Notes under the pieces: model-generated | Database searches by the model: none | Seen by the model: only the letters and a program-made list of their open reading frames with translations | Told to the model about the DNA's origin: nothing | Position numbers and translations under genes: made by a program | Source of the DNA: Gadus chalcogrammus | Taxonomy: Eukaryota > Chordata > Actinopteri > Gadiformes > Gadidae | Length of the DNA stretch: 64,000 nucleotides | Assembly (NCBI RefSeq): GCF_026213295.1 | Contig: NC_079431.1 | Location: 10,083,573 to 10,147,572 of the forward strand | Direction of reading: 5' to 3' | In this document: positions 47,019 to 62,011 of the stretch, piece after piece | Position numbering within the stretch: the first letter of the stretch is position 1 | How the letters are laid out: each line of letters starts with the position of its first letter

Positions 47019-47066
<48 letters not shown>
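46992..47066. repeat. (GT)n arrays in a short duplication
   Basis: TTTGTTAGCCTTTACTGTGT occurs at about 46978 and again at about 47010; each copy leads into a GT run, the second longer. Confidence 0.9.
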
Positions 47067-47070
<4 letters not shown>

Positions 47071-47781
47071 AACATACACACACACACCAACACAGTCACC
47101 TTGCAGGGAAAATAAGAAATAGAACAGGCTCCCTTTCCTCGGGTGCGCGTGGTACATAAAGCACAGAACGAGGGAGGGAAAAGGCAGGTGACCTTGGCTG
47201 GTCGTCTGTACAGTGGAACCGCTGCCCGCCTGGGCGCTCTGGCAGGGCCATACGGGGAAGTCTGTGTTTACGTTCCTGTCCCACTGCAGCCAGTAGCTGC
47301 CTTTCACCACAGGAAGTCTCCACAGTGTTTTCTCATCAGCACTACGGTCGAAATTGTAGAAATCCATTTAGCGCTGGTAAGATATTATTTTGGGTACCTT
47401 TTGTTGAGGTCATGTTCACACATTGACAGATCACGCAGCACCTTTTTAAATGAAGCATGCATTCATATCTTTTCGATTAACTTCAGGAGGTTTTTTTGTG
47501 CAGACTTGCTGGCTTCTGTAATAATGTGTAATAATAGCTGTTGAAAACACGTTCTCGCTCCCATGCTTATGAAGCCCAAATATAAGCATTCCGCTGGAAT
47601 TTCTGTATTTTGGACCTAATGGAACCTAGGCTGTCTGTTTAATGACTGCCATTGTGTGAACAGTGGTCAGGTTGTATCAATACTGTGACAGGGAACGTAC
47701 CCTGCTACCACTCCGACATCTGTTGATCAAATTGTAGGGAAATTGACACAAATGAAGCCGGCTGGACACGTGTGTGGGCGT

Positions 47782-47784
<3 letters not shown>

Positions 47785-47816
<32 letters not shown>
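47785..47816. repeat. (GT)n microsatellite
   Basis: Pure GT after GGGCGTGG. Confidence 0.95.
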
Positions 47817-47818
<2 letters not shown>

Positions 47819-48010
47819 ATTTTTATTTTGACAGTTATTCCACCATAATTCATATATATAAATGTTCAAGGTATTCGGTTGCATTTGTGATGCACATATA
47901 CTACAAACTACAATAACAATGGGTGTATTACATTACATATAGTGTAAATGTCATTAAACAGTGATCACCCGTCTCTGAACTCTGCATGGCTTAGCTGCAC
48001 TTATCTATCG

Positions 48011-48122
<112 letters not shown>

Positions 48123-48274
48123 TAGGGCGGTTGTGATGGGGCGTCCCGTGTGTGCGGGGAGGACATGACAAAGAGGCAGCCCGGGTCCAAAGTCAACGGT
48201 GCTGTTTCACTCCCGCCGCGCGCGGCCATTTACCTGAGACAGGGGTGCTTTATCTCAGTGGCGCCATGCACAGC

Positions 48275-48277
<3 letters not shown>

Positions 48278-48318
<41 letters not shown>

Positions 48319-48480
48319 CCAAGCGCACACACGCACTTTCAGAGAAAACGCACACAGACACAGACAAGCGCACACACGCACTTTCAGACACACACACAAA
48401 GACATGGAGGCCAGCGCACACACATTGATTCAAGCACGCACACACAACCACACATGCACGCATGCACACACACACACCTA
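48278..48480. repeat. (CA)n and CA-rich duplicated segments
   Basis: Pure CA at 48278-48316, then two copies of AAGCGCACACACGCACTTTC (about 48320 and 48365) within CA-rich DNA. Confidence 0.85.
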
Positions 48481-49078
48481 CACTGAAATAAGCAAATCCA
48501 GAGGGATAAAACCAGGATGAACCATTATATATATATATATTAAACAGTCCGTCTAGGATAAACCTATGCATTCAATTTCACCATCACTGTATACAGATAG
48601 ACCCCAATAACAGGCGAGCGCTGGGGGGGTCACCGCGGATCAGTTTATTTTATCCCCCCGCCACCCCCATCCCAGCCAACTCCATCCCAGCCAACTCCAA
48701 TGGAGGCATTCTCTCCCCACGGCAAGGTGAGGGGGGGAGGTGTGTGCGTGGATGGTGCTGATGCAAGAGTATTCGCAGCCAGAGGGAGACCAAAAGGGGG
48801 GCAAATGAGCAGGATCGGGGCTCTAAATTTAGACGGGGACGGACGGACGGAGGGAGGGAGGGAGGGAGAGAGGGCAGGTAGCGGAGGTCTGGTGTTCGTA
48901 TGGCGGGTGGGAGATGAGGAGGGGACGCGGGTGATCGTCTTGGGAGCCTTGGTTAAAGCGTCCGCCATCAGAGTGGACGGATGGCCCATTAATCAGCCGC
49001 CGCCCGGGGGGGGGTGCCGGGCCGGTGACAGGGACACTTCATTCTGCACGGGCCCACAGGAGAGTGCACGTTGCGGGC

Positions 49079-49095
49079 ACACACACACACACACA

Positions 49096-49146
<51 letters not shown>
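49079..49146. repeat. (CA)n microsatellite
   Basis: CA with one CAGA interruption. Confidence 0.95.
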
Positions 49147-49150
<4 letters not shown>

Positions 49151-49442
49151 AGACGCAGGCATTGCCACGCCACGCGTATGGCCATGCTCGCACGCTCCGC
49201 AGACAGGCTTTGGCTCGCTCACGCTTGCACAAACGCACACACCCATTGCACACGCATTTGCACGCGCATGCTGCCCTTCTCTCTGTTCCGTTCCTTCAAT
49301 TTACTTTATTTCACCCTCTGTTTCCCTTCTGCTCGCATTTTTGTCCTTTTTCCTCGACTCAGAAGTCCGGTTGTGTTTCGAAACGGCAATGATCAGATGA
49401 GATGCGATCACAGACTGCCTCTGTGATCTGACAGCTGACGTT

Positions 49443-49650
<208 letters not shown>

Positions 49651-51232
49651 TGCATATAGCTGGCAGGCTAGACTGGAGGTAGTGCGAGACGAACCCTGAG
49701 CCAACTAGAAAGGAGTTTGAACCCTGAGCAAAACCCCTCGCTACCCCTCGCTACCCCTCCTGTCCCTCACTGCCCTCAAACCAACCCCAGTTTCCTCCTC
49801 GGTGATGAATAAAGAGTGTGAACTGCATAACACTCGCATCCAAAATGTGCAGCCGAACTTAGTGATCCTACAATAAGTGTAAGCGGATGGGTCACCGTGT
49901 GGCTACGGCGCAGAAGATTCACCAGTCACAAAGGAAGACAGCGTTTCACCAGCAGCATGCAGCAATGATGAGCGACATGCATACAAATGTGCATCGGGGG
50001 CTCGAGGCATAAAATATACATTGCGCTGTATAAAATTCAGACGCAGGAGCCACTATAATGATCGGGGACGCAGCATCTTTCCGTATTCTCAGTGGACGTT
50101 ATATCTCTTTTTCGGAAATGTCACGAGTGAAAAGAGTGACATGAGCGGCCACACTGTAAACACAGGCATCGGAGAGATAGGGACGTCTGCGCTGTCCGAT
50201 CACTATCTCATAAAAATGTCAATGTCTGTGTTGGCGTGTGTCTGTGTGTCTGTGTTCACCGTGGACACACCGTTTAAGGCTGTGAATTAGCATCTTCTGT
50301 TTGTGTGTGTTTATCTGTGTCTGTGTGTTTGACGATGCGAGTATATGCATGCAAATGAGTTTGCGTTGAGGGTGTTTCTCGTAGGCAAACACCCACTTGA
50401 TGGGGAGCCAGGCCGGGGGGTTGTTGAGGTTGTTAAAGAGGCAGGGTGTGGGGGGGGGGGGGGGGACAAGGGTGGCAGTGTATCCCAGCCTGAAGCGCTT
50501 TGTCCTGGGGTGAAGCTCCGGCCGTGGCTCCCCCCGCCCTGATGAGCGTGGTGCTGATGCCGCCATCGTCCCTTCTCCGTACCTTTCAGCCTCCCAGGTC
50601 ATCGCTGGTTGGCGTTTATTTTGCGCTCCTTTTGCATTTCTCAAAGGTACTTCTCATTACTGACCCCTTTGGCCAGTGTGCCAGGCTCCCTGGTTCCAAA
50701 GAATAAGATTAAAGAAAAAAACCTTTGCTGGAGGAATCATGAATTCACTTTGTATAGAAAACAAATGGGTATAATAATAGCGATGATAACATGAAACACT
50801 GATCATGGGTTATAAATTGATTAATAAAGAATATTTCGACAAATGACATTGTGGGATTTCAGAAGCTGGTTTACATTCACGTTAAGATTGACTGCCCGTG
50901 GATTCAAACACGTCCTCAACGGAGTCTTCTGATTGGTTTGCTCCCCGGACATGAAGGCTTGTTAGGTCAGAAGGACGTTACCCTTTACGTGCCACTCCCG
51001 GCAATGTTAACGCTTTCATTCATTCACTTGGTCTCGAGCAGGCAAATTGCCAGTGCCGATTTTCCTGGAATATCGCCCGCTGCTCCCATTCACACATGAA
51101 CCCAAGCAGGAAATCCTCCAGAAACGTTGCAGGAAAATACTGCCTGTGTGAAATTGGCTTTGGTCAGGCTTCTAAACTGCCGTTTTTTGTGGGTTCCACG
51201 TCTTCCACATCTCCCCCTGATGTCTGCACAAG

Positions 51233-51362
<130 letters not shown>

Positions 51363-51604
51363 TGGCGCGGCTGTGATGTAGCTCCCTGTCTAGCGGGCGG
51401 TGGTAAACAGAACAGCAACAATGGACACAAGCGGCAGCGGTTTGCACGTGTTTCCCTTTCTCCTGCCTTATTTGTGGGGTTCTCGCTCTCTCTCGCCCGT
51501 CCGCCTGGGCTGTGATGCCAAGTCAATGGATGAATAAAACATATCCGAATCACAGCCCTCCACCCAGGGAAATGTCAAGCTGTCAGCACAGCTTATTGGG
51601 AAAA

Positions 51605-52160
51605 CACAGGGCCTGTGACTGGTGTCTGACAGTTAACCACCACCATCCTCCACCACACACCACCTCCACCACACACCACCTCCACCACACACCACCTCCA
51701 CCAAACACAGGGCCTGTGACTGGTGTCTGACAGTTAACCACCAATATCCTCCACCACACACCATCCTCCACCAGACACCACCTCCATCACACATCATCCT
51801 CCACCACACACCATCCTCCATCACACACCATCCTCCATCACACACCATCCTCCATCACACACCATCCTCTACCACACACCATCCTCCACCACACACCATC
51901 CTCCATCACACACCATCCTCCATCACACACCATCCTCCACCAAACAGAGCGCCTGTGACTGGTGTCTGACAGTTAACCACCACCATCCTCCGACTAAAGC
52001 AGGGCCTTCAGCTGGGGTGAGACTGCTTACCACCACCATCCTCCACCAAACACCACCCTCCACCTAACAGAGGGCCCGTTGCTGGTGTCTGATGGTTCAC
52101 CCACCACCAACCTCGACCAAACACAGCGCCTGTGACTGGTGTCTGGTGGCTTTCCACCCA
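51605..52160 (+). repeat. compound minisatellite
   Basis: Short units of the type CCACCACACACCATCCT and CCATCACACACCATCCTC are interspersed with a longer unit containing GCCTGTGACTGGTGTCTGAC. That unit starts at 51611, 51712, 51951 and 52128, with degenerate copies near 52001 and 52072. This is a higher-order tandem structure. Confidence 0.85.
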
Positions 52161-52668
52161 CCATCTCTCGTAATTGTTCAACCTCAAAAGCAACCAAAAA
52201 CGGAATATCTATCCATGCAAGTCGAGCTCTTGGGCGTGATGTTGTTGAAGCACTGTTTCGGATGAGTTGGAGAAGATTGTGCACAGATTGATACCATCCA
52301 TGTTACAGGAATGCTTTTTTTTCATCCTGGATTAGTAGCAGTTTGAGTGAAGTAATTATGAGAGATGGTCTGAAATGTGGCGTCAAGAAAGGCTTGAGGC
52401 TAAAACTGTCCGGATGATGAGCAGCCTTTGGATTTTGTTTACCCGGTCAACATTCCAGCCAATCACCTTTTGGCAACATGTTAGTATGTTGTGATGGTAG
52501 TAGCTAGCGCCCGTGGCTAATTATTGCTAAATTAAGGCTGAGGTCTAGGTTTAATTCGGGCCACAAGAGCACTAACTTACTCTGCAGCAGCTGCCTGAAT
52601 CCATTAGAATAATGGCTGCTCACACCAAGGACCCCAGGGGCCCCTGCCAGGTTAGCCTAGTGCCATAG

Positions 52669-52672
<4 letters not shown>

Positions 52673-52756
<84 letters not shown>
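52673..52756. repeat. (CA)42 microsatellite
   Basis: Pure CA. Confidence 0.97.
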
Positions 52757-52757
<1 letters not shown>

Positions 52758-53343
52758 TCCAGTCTCAATATTGCTCATCACATCATCATTATTGTGCAAT
52801 TTTGTAGTGGGGGGGACTCTGGTCTGAAGGGGGGGGTGTTCAAAGTGAGTTAACTCTTGATAGTTCATTAGATCACCAGTTTAATTGATAGTTTGCTACT
52901 TCCTTTTTCAATATTATGTGTGTATGGAACTATGTGTTGATGTTAAAGTGAGGGACAACATATCGTTGGAAGCACTGCATTTTATTCCCAGACAGTAGCT
53001 GGTAACTTGACAGTGGCAATTAAATTCCAAACTTCAAAGTAATTGCAACCGGCTAAGTGAAAATGGGCTGACGGCACTCCTCTTCCTCCATGAGGCTCCA
53101 TGCTCCTTTCATACTCTGCTTTTTCCCTGATTCACTCTTCTGTTTTGCTGAAACCATCTGGCGTAAGTTAGACTTCAGAAAGTGCTGGGATGATGGTGGG
53201 ATGAGCCAACAGGAGCCGGTGTTCCTCGGCCTCCGGCGCCGTCTATTTTATTACTTTATTACTCAACCATTGCACTCATACCCAGGCATTAAACCTCAAT
53301 TAAAACGTCACATAAAGTGTAGGTATTGTCGTTTTCCTCAGGG

Positions 53344-53485
<142 letters not shown>

Positions 53486-54944
53486 CCTGGTTATCTTGGT
53501 TACAACTGGTAACCAAGATGTTTTTCAGTTTTTGTAGAAGGTGTAATTGGTGATGACATCGGACTCTTCATACAAATTCAATTAAGTACTTATTTCATGT
53601 CAACGTGTTGTTCAACTGATTACTTTCTGGCCCTAATTGTGATCTTATTTAATATTGCTGGAAAGTATAATGAGGTTCTTCTCATTTCCCTACGTGTGTA
53701 ATATTAAAAGAAACGTCATTATTGCCATTTCATGTAACCATTTACCCATAGATGGATTGTAGATTGCATGACTTTTAGTCGAGGGTTTGAGTCGCCTACT
53801 GTACTGGTTGCCTGTGCAGATAAACCCTATATTCAAACTCTCACATGGTCACCCAAACCTGAACAAAAGGAGGATTTCACAGTACCGTTATGCCTGTTCC
53901 TGTGCCTGTACACACATTTTGCCAACTTGTAGCAGGCGTTACGAAGCCTAGTGAGTGTGAGCACTCTAGTGGAATATAGGTGACAGATTTATAGTGAATT
54001 GTTAATGAAGACAAAAACAGGGGTCCATCAAGATAAATTAGGCCTTTCAGCAATGCTTTCTCCACAGCTACATTAGTGACAGAAAAATGAGATTTGTGCA
54101 TGAAAGTCAGGGAAACAATATCATGCTGTTATTCCCATTAGGGCATAGATGGATGTGTTTTTAAGACGGAGATGACTATTTTAAGAATGTGCCATAATGC
54201 CATCACCACAAAAAAACACATCAACAACAAAGAAAACAAAAAGTGTGTTTCCGGCTTCATCCGCCTTCAAGTTACTACGCAGTAACGTTTGCAGAAAGTA
54301 TGCAGACACTGGCATCGAGGATCCAACCGGCTTTCGCCTTGCATACTGTACGCACTCAGTACACACACCTGGGGAGCTCTGGCTTGTCTTTAGGTTCAGG
54401 CCGGGGGTTCAGCGGGCACCGGGGTCTCTCTGCTTCCAGCCATCTGCCGCGGTCATTCCCTCACTGACTTAATTAGGAGAAACAGCCAGACCGGTCTCCA
54501 GTGAGGCCTTTCGCCTGTCAGCGGGAAATAAGAGGGGGAGAGGGTAGAGCATGGGCACGATAGAGTGAGTAAGAGAGGGAACGGAGAAGAGAGAAGGAAC
54601 ATTTAAATGAAGCTCAGATGCTATAGGTGTTTGTATGTATAGGTAATGGTTAGAACGTCTGAAACAGTATTGCGAAGTGCTCCTCTCCAGGTTGCAAGCT
54701 ATGCGTGATCCAGACACGCCCACACACATGCACACTTGCACACGCACGCACGCACGCACGGACGCTTGCAAACGCGCACACACACACACACACCGGGACA
54801 CTTGCAGAAACACATCGGGGAGTACGGAGTCATGGGAGAGGAAGTAGTGGGACAACAGAGGAGATAAGAGATGAGTTAGGGGAGAGATTAGAGGAGGGGT
54901 GAAAGAAACCCGAGGAGGTGAAGGTAGTGGAGCGAGAAGAAAGG

Positions 54945-55071
<127 letters not shown>

Positions 55072-55456
55072 TGCGTGCAGGGAGATGGGTTTATAGATGT
55101 ATTTTTTGTATAGAGTAGGGGGAGTTTTTCCAATATTGTCAAGCTTCTATTGCAATGATTCTGTTGTTGCTTTTTACCATTCTTTTTTATGAAAGACATT
55201 TCAGAAGTAGAACTAAAGTTTATGCAGTATTGATATTATAACAACATACAAAAAAGCCAGGCAATGAAAATATACCAACTATTGGGAATAAAGTGTTCAG
55301 AAAAAGGTCATTGTATGTGTTGAAAAGCGATAATAACCATTGTGCCACGAAAAGTTTATGAGAAATCTTGAACTTGTATTGGAGATGAATATGTGAGAAG
55401 AGGGATAGGAAAGTGAGCAGAGATAATCGAGTCGTAGAACGTTGATTCCATCTCTC

Positions 55457-55460
<4 letters not shown>

Positions 55461-55536
<76 letters not shown>
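55461..55536. repeat. (CA)33(TA)n microsatellite
   Basis: Pure CA to 55526, then a short TA run. Confidence 0.97.
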
Positions 55537-56132
55537 AAGGATAAACTGAAACTTTTCCCTTTCTGCCATAACAGACCTTACTTAGGCCTTGGGGACACTA
55601 AATTAAAGTGTTTGGTATCATAGCCCCATATTACATTGGTCATTGTTATCCACCATAATACATTTTATTCAAAAACATAATCACATGCATTTTGAGTTTG
55701 GCCACAGACACGAGGCAGTGATAAGCAAACAAACAAACAGCTGAAAACAAGGGGTGTGTTTGCCTCTGCGGGGCATGCTGCCGCCAAGGCATCTTGGCGC
55801 CCGTACCATCATCTGAGGGCTGACGGATCGGGATGGAGGGGAAGCTGGCTGAGCTAGACTAGGCTAGGCTAAAAGGGGCGAGATGAGACCGTGACGGAGA
55901 CACCTTTCTGTTTGTTCCCCAACCTTGCAGGTGTACTGAGGCGGAGGCCGTTATTGCCTGCGCCGCCCAGAACCATAACAAACTTAGAGACGCTTCATTT
56001 CAAATTTGGCACGGCCTGTAACATGATGCCATCAGCCCTTGCGGGGGTCTCTCCATTTTGTTGTTTCTCTCTCTAGTTTTTTTATCCATTCCTTTTTTTT
56101 ATATTATAAGCTACCCTACGCCCCCATCACCA

Positions 56133-56161
56133 CCCCCCCCCCCCCCCCCCCCCCCCCCCCC
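56133..56161. repeat. poly(C) run of 29
   Basis: Twenty-nine consecutive C on the + strand, flanked by CA/CCC-rich DNA. Confidence 0.95.
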
Positions 56162-56339
56162 ATGCCCTGATGCACACCCCACCCCCTCTCCCTACATCAA
56201 CCCGCGACCCCCCAAGAGACATGTCAGGGGGGTCTCGTGTCGTCTGTCAGGGCTCCATCGCTGACAGTGTGCGTCTGAAAGGCCATGCTCCGATTGGCAT
56301 GCGATCCCCACAGCCGTGCTGTGTCAGGATGTTCCTGCC

Positions 56340-56640
56340 TCCTCTCGCTCTCCTGCCCCCTCGCTCTTTTGCTCTCTCGCTCCCTTTCTTTATTTTCCTC
56401 TTGCTCTCTGTCTCTCCATTTATTTTGCTCTCGCTTTCTCTTCTCTCGCTCTCTTGCTCTCTCGCTCTTTCTTTATTTTTCTCTCTTTCTCTCCCTCCCC
56501 CTCTCTTTTCACTCCCTCTTTCCCTTCTTCTCTCTATCTCTCCTGTCTCTTGCTCTATCGCGTTCTTGCTCTCCCTCTCTTTCTCTCGCTCTCTCTCTGT
56601 CTCTCACTTGCCCGCGTGCTCTCTCTCTCTCTCCGCCCAT
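56340..56640. repeat. pyrimidine-rich CTCT/CGCTCT block
   Basis: About 300 bp of almost only C and T on the + strand, with recurrent GCTCTCTCGCTC-type units. Confidence 0.9.
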
Positions 56641-56762
56641 CCCTCTTTCCTTGTAAGCCTGTCTGTTCCTTTCCACTGCTTTTCATTGGGAAATTCATAT
56701 GTTTTTCTTTAGTCATGTTAGTCCTTGCCTTCAAGTCTATGTGTCTATGGGACGTGAATGTT

Positions 56763-56910
<148 letters not shown>

Positions 56911-57590
56911 TATGTGAGATCTTTTCCTTCACATTATTTCCTTTTTTTTGTCTCTGTATAAGTCGCTCTCTACAAGTCCAGTATTGTTCAACAAATCGAC
57001 CCGTGCATCTCTCAATGAGAAGCTCCCATGTTGCACCACTAACTAATCAATGTGATGGCAGAGTGCATGCCGGACTCCCTTACTCCCTCTCAGGACAACA
57101 AGATTAATTGCTTGTCTTCCTAGTTGGGAAGACTTTAGTTAATCACAATCCGGTTGGATAGAAGCGTAAGTGACGCAGTGTTTGTCGAGAGCGGAGGATG
57201 GAGGATGACCTCAGGCATATCGATCGGGTTTTAATGCCAGTGATTAATATTGATTATTTGGATAGAGAAAGAGCGGATAACGTTGTGTTTCTCTGTGACA
57301 ATCTACACAGGTGAGGGCCACTTGTTTTCATTAGACCTCATTCCTTTCTAATTAACCATGAAACACCTCATTTGGAGTGATCCCAGCTGGAGTAGCATTG
57401 AATGATGTTTTTTCTCTTCCCTCTGTCCACACAGAGAACATACTCACTGGGAATTTCCAAAAATGTATCCATAAATAACCTATATATACATATTGATACA
57501 TAATTCATTATTTAATATTGCTGCAAAGCCAAAGAGGTACAACAATTGAGGGGTTGAAGAAGGGCCACCGTACCGGTTCAGTTAAAGGGA

Positions 57591-58223
57591 AACTTCACCC
57601 ATTTCCATTAAACTTTGTATCGTTAGAAACCCACTCATATTTTTGAATGGTCGTGCATCATTTCCTTCTTTTCTGGAGAGACTGGAGAGATCTGTATCGA
57701 TCTCCAACACTTCCTGTTTAAGATGACGCAATATGACGATTTTTGCGTAGAAGTAAATAGGAAGTGTAAGAGGGGAGGATTCTCGTAAGACTACAAGCAC
57801 TAGTCCCACGCCCCTATAGGGGGTGGGACCCACTGACGCTACAGACCTATTAGAGCAGTGCCAGTGGGTGGGACTTCACCAGCAGAAACTAACATCTACA
57901 GCGACTGAAGCTAAGCTAACAGAGGCTGTTAGCCTAAAAAAACTGCTAACAGCTGAAGTACAATGGCGGAAGGTACTGGATCTTCACTAGAAATGTTGTG
58001 TGAAATGATTTGTCTCGCGGAGATCTAGATCAGCGGGAGTGGCCAGCGAAGCTGTGCATCATGGTGGGAGTTGTTGTCTTCAATCCACAAGTGCCAAAAA
58101 GTCACTTTCTGCCTTTTCTCGGTCAAGACGGCACCAAATTAGAATTTTATTTTATTATTCAACTACATATAGGACCCAATTTCAATACATATTCATGCCT
58201 CCACCGGTGAAATGCTCCTTTAA
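57591..58223. mobile_element. piggyBac-like non-autonomous element (MITE)
   Basis: TTAA at 57591-57594 and at 58220-58223 flank a 625-bp element. Its ends are imperfect inverted repeats: AGGGAAACTTCACC on the left and, reading inward from the right, AGGAGCATTTCACC. TTAA target duplications with AGGG-like ends are typical of piggyBac-derived MITEs, abundant in fish. No transposase frame is present. Confidence 0.6.
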
Positions 58224-58227
58224 TTAA

Positions 58228-58230
<3 letters not shown>

Positions 58231-58270
<40 letters not shown>
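58231..58270. repeat. (GT)20 microsatellite
   Basis: Pure GT starting a few bases after the right end of the piggyBac-like element. Confidence 0.95.
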
Positions 58271-58272
<2 letters not shown>

Positions 58273-59161
58273 AGAATTCAAGACCATAAAGTGGTTTGGT
58301 TTGCCAATAAACAGTTATGTGCTATGACGCCCAAGCCCACACCACACGCATGCACACGTACACTCATGCACACACAGTGCGCACCACCACCGATACAGTA
58401 GGAGTGCGTATGCTCAATTGAACTAAGTCAAGCCTGGGTGCAATTAGCACTAGTTGAGAAGCCGAGAACCTGTTTGGTCTCTGCTTTTTTTTTTTACTCT
58501 GTAAGTCAAAGAACGTTGACTCAGATCTAGCGCTGTTCCATCCTACTCTACACACACACCTACCCCCGCACACACGCACACTCGCAAACGCACAATCGCA
58601 CCGATAAAGGTCAGACCAAAAACTTTTCATTTTCTACTAAATTGAATTGGGCAGAAGCCCAGCCTGGTGCAATGAGGAGAACCTGTGTTTTTATAACTCT
58701 GCCTTTTATTCTCCATCCGAATCTTTTTAATTTTACTGCTCGACTTTGAAGCACACGCACCCATCACATGGAGTCACGTGTGGGAGCTTAGTTGGAGGTG
58801 AAAGCAAAGCGTTCAACTTTGAAAGTTTGGGCTCCTAATTAGGGGAATTAGTGGTAGATCAAAGAGGGCAATTAAAGGGGGGACGGTGGTGGTGGCGGGA
58901 GCACATTAGCATCACAATGCACGGACAAGGCCAGGGAGTACAGCCTCGTTATGGAGCGCCGCCGCAGCGCTAGCACCGGCCCCCACGGCCAGAGAGAGGG
59001 AGTGAGAGAGACACAGACATCTATCTGTCTGTCTCTGACATACGCATGGCACACACCGCTACCACAACTATGCACATACACGCATAATACACACTTGGGT
59101 ATTGTATCAATGTTGTACACATATGCGCAGATGCACTCAAAGCGACACACAACACGCATTA

Positions 59162-59360
<199 letters not shown>

Positions 59361-62011
59361 AGACACAAAGAAGCTTATAGTATTTAATATTGGTTGCCAC
59401 AGGAAAACAAAGCCCGGGCGCTGGCTGTTCTCATCCAATCTCAGCTTAATTAAGGAGGGAATACACTTTGATCCACCGCATTGTAGACAGTCATCACAAG
59501 CCAGCCCTAGTGAGCTTTAGAACCATATGTACGCTTACCCCCGCTCCCATCCCATCTTCCCCCGCCCCCCCGCCCCTCACCCATGAAGTCATACCCTATT
59601 GGGTTTTCCATTCACCGGCCGTCTGCCATTTGAAGTCAACAGAGATGAGGGGCCCGGAAACATTCTATTAAGACTACCTGCCCCCTTCCTTATTAACTGG
59701 CCTTCACGGAGAGGGAGAAACTGAGGCATGCAGCGTACGCCACAGAGGCTACTCTACACTAATAGCATAAGCTGGACAAAAGATCAAAGCCCCAGGGACA
59801 CCACTTCACTGGCATTGCTATTCACCAGCGATATAGGCTTTTGGTCCGGTAATACGGGCTAATGGTGCACTGGTGCAAAATGCTATGTGCAAGAGGACTA
59901 TTATTTTCTTCCCGAGGATGCTGTTTTTTTTTTTTTTTTAAATCCTTCGAAGGAGGCAGGGAAACGGAGGATTGCTCCTGATAGTTAGCACCAGACAGCT
60001 AATTGAACAGAGCGCCGTCTGTGGAGAGAGGACCGCACTGTTTAGCCTGACGTCGAGGTGGTCAGGTCACCTGCCACAGTCGCCCTGCACCTTTGCATGC
60101 CACTTTCCGCTCTTCTTAAGTTTGTTTTATTGGTTTAAACGCATGAAGCTTTACACCTGAGTAGCGACCAGGGACATTGGAAACAACATATGCATATTTG
60201 CGAGCATACACAATGCATGGAGAGGGTTCCATTTCCCCTTCAGCGTCGTTAATGGGTTAATATAGTAAAGCTCCATCAGCTCCACGCCTCCCCAAACCTC
60301 CACCCTCCACCTGTCTGATGCATCTCAAATCACGTCCAGGTGAAGGTGGGAAGACCAAGGAGATCAGGGTTAAATGATTTGGTGCGGTCCTCGTTGGAAA
60401 AGAGGACGTGTGTGTGCGTGTGTGTGTGTGTGTGTCTGTGTTTGTGTGTGTTTGTGTGTGCTTGGCTGTTTGCTTGCGTGTGTGTGCATGCAGGTGATTG
60501 ACTTAGTAGCACAAAATCAACATTGGCTTCCAGGACTAATTGTTGGGCATACACCTTATCAGCAGGCCATGCCAAATCCTGTCATCCCTAACACCCTGGG
60601 GTCTAAACATCTACTGCCCCCATTTTCCAGAGGTTTTATTTTTTATAAGTGTCACTCCATGTGGGGTCCGGCTAACAATGGGATGTTGAAAAGGGCATTT
60701 CAACAATTTGGAAAGCAGTAATAATAGTATTAAGGCTTTCCAGACTGAAATAGTGTTGCTAATGACATGCTCACTCTTTTATTTAAAGAAAAACGAAAGC
60801 TTTTTATGTCCTTAATGTATCTTTTTTTCCTGCTTCCTCCTCCTTATTCTTCTCTTTATTCTCCCTTTTATCATTATTATTCTTCTGTCACTTGTGGTTT
60901 CTTTCTTTTTTTTTTTCTCCATCTCCTCATTACACTGAATAAATAGCAGTTCCCTGGCTGGCCATGTTGAATGTAGTGGTTATCTCTAAAGGGGCAGCTG
61001 CATAGGTGGAGATACGGCTTTGCCAGGCGGCCGCCATTTTCATGCCGCACCTGCTATAGGCTTTATTTTAACTACAATCATGGCTAATAATCGGCTCTGC
61101 TACTGCGTTGCTCAATTGTCACCCTCAAACTGCAACGTGTTTCCACTTTGTTCCCAGAGCTGTCCAACCAGCCCATTGTATTGGTTTTCTCTGTGTTCGA
61201 CTAATTAAACAGTGTTTCGATTTAATTGTCTTTGCTAAATTAACAGTAATTGCCAAATTACATCACTTATGTTATAGACAATTGTGTCTTCTATCCTTCA
61301 TATAAATCGTAACTTTCTTGCCGAACTTTAGTTAATTACTAGCATGTTAAGTGTTTTACTTCACTATTCATCTGTATGTTATTCTATCGTTTATTACCAT
61401 TAAGTCATGGTACGGCATAACTGCAGATGATTTGATGTTGAAAATGCCCATAGCCAAATTAGTATAGTATGCTAGGAACCTGGTACTTTGAAGTCATTTG
61501 TTGACCTTTCCTGCTTTTTCCCACATTTTGCAAAAAATGGGCACAACATATGTTGGTTCCGCTGAAGATAATACCTTATCCTTCTCTTTCCCAAATATTT
61601 TATTTTAAACCTTCTTACAAAGAAATTTGTGACTCTTAATATGTCCATCTACAACATTTATTGGTTCGGGCATAAACATGTGTTGAGAACATTAATATGT
61701 TCATGTATGTGTAATGCATCTGCAGCATTGAATTTACCTCATATTTGTCGTAAATATAACCAATCTTTCTGAAAATCACTCCAAGGTAAATGCAAGTTGG
61801 AAGTCCAGAGGTCTAACTTTTAGGTTCTGAAAGACAGAATGTCGGATTGTTGCATGTCACCAACGGCACACACAGCACACACAGCAATATCCTCTGCATG
61901 CCTCACGGCCTGACATCGAGTTGATTTGGCATCACTTCCATCTGTTCTCTTTCCTGACTTACACCAAACCATTTTCAAGTTGATCAGCCGTCGTCCTTCT
62001 CTTAGCTTTTT

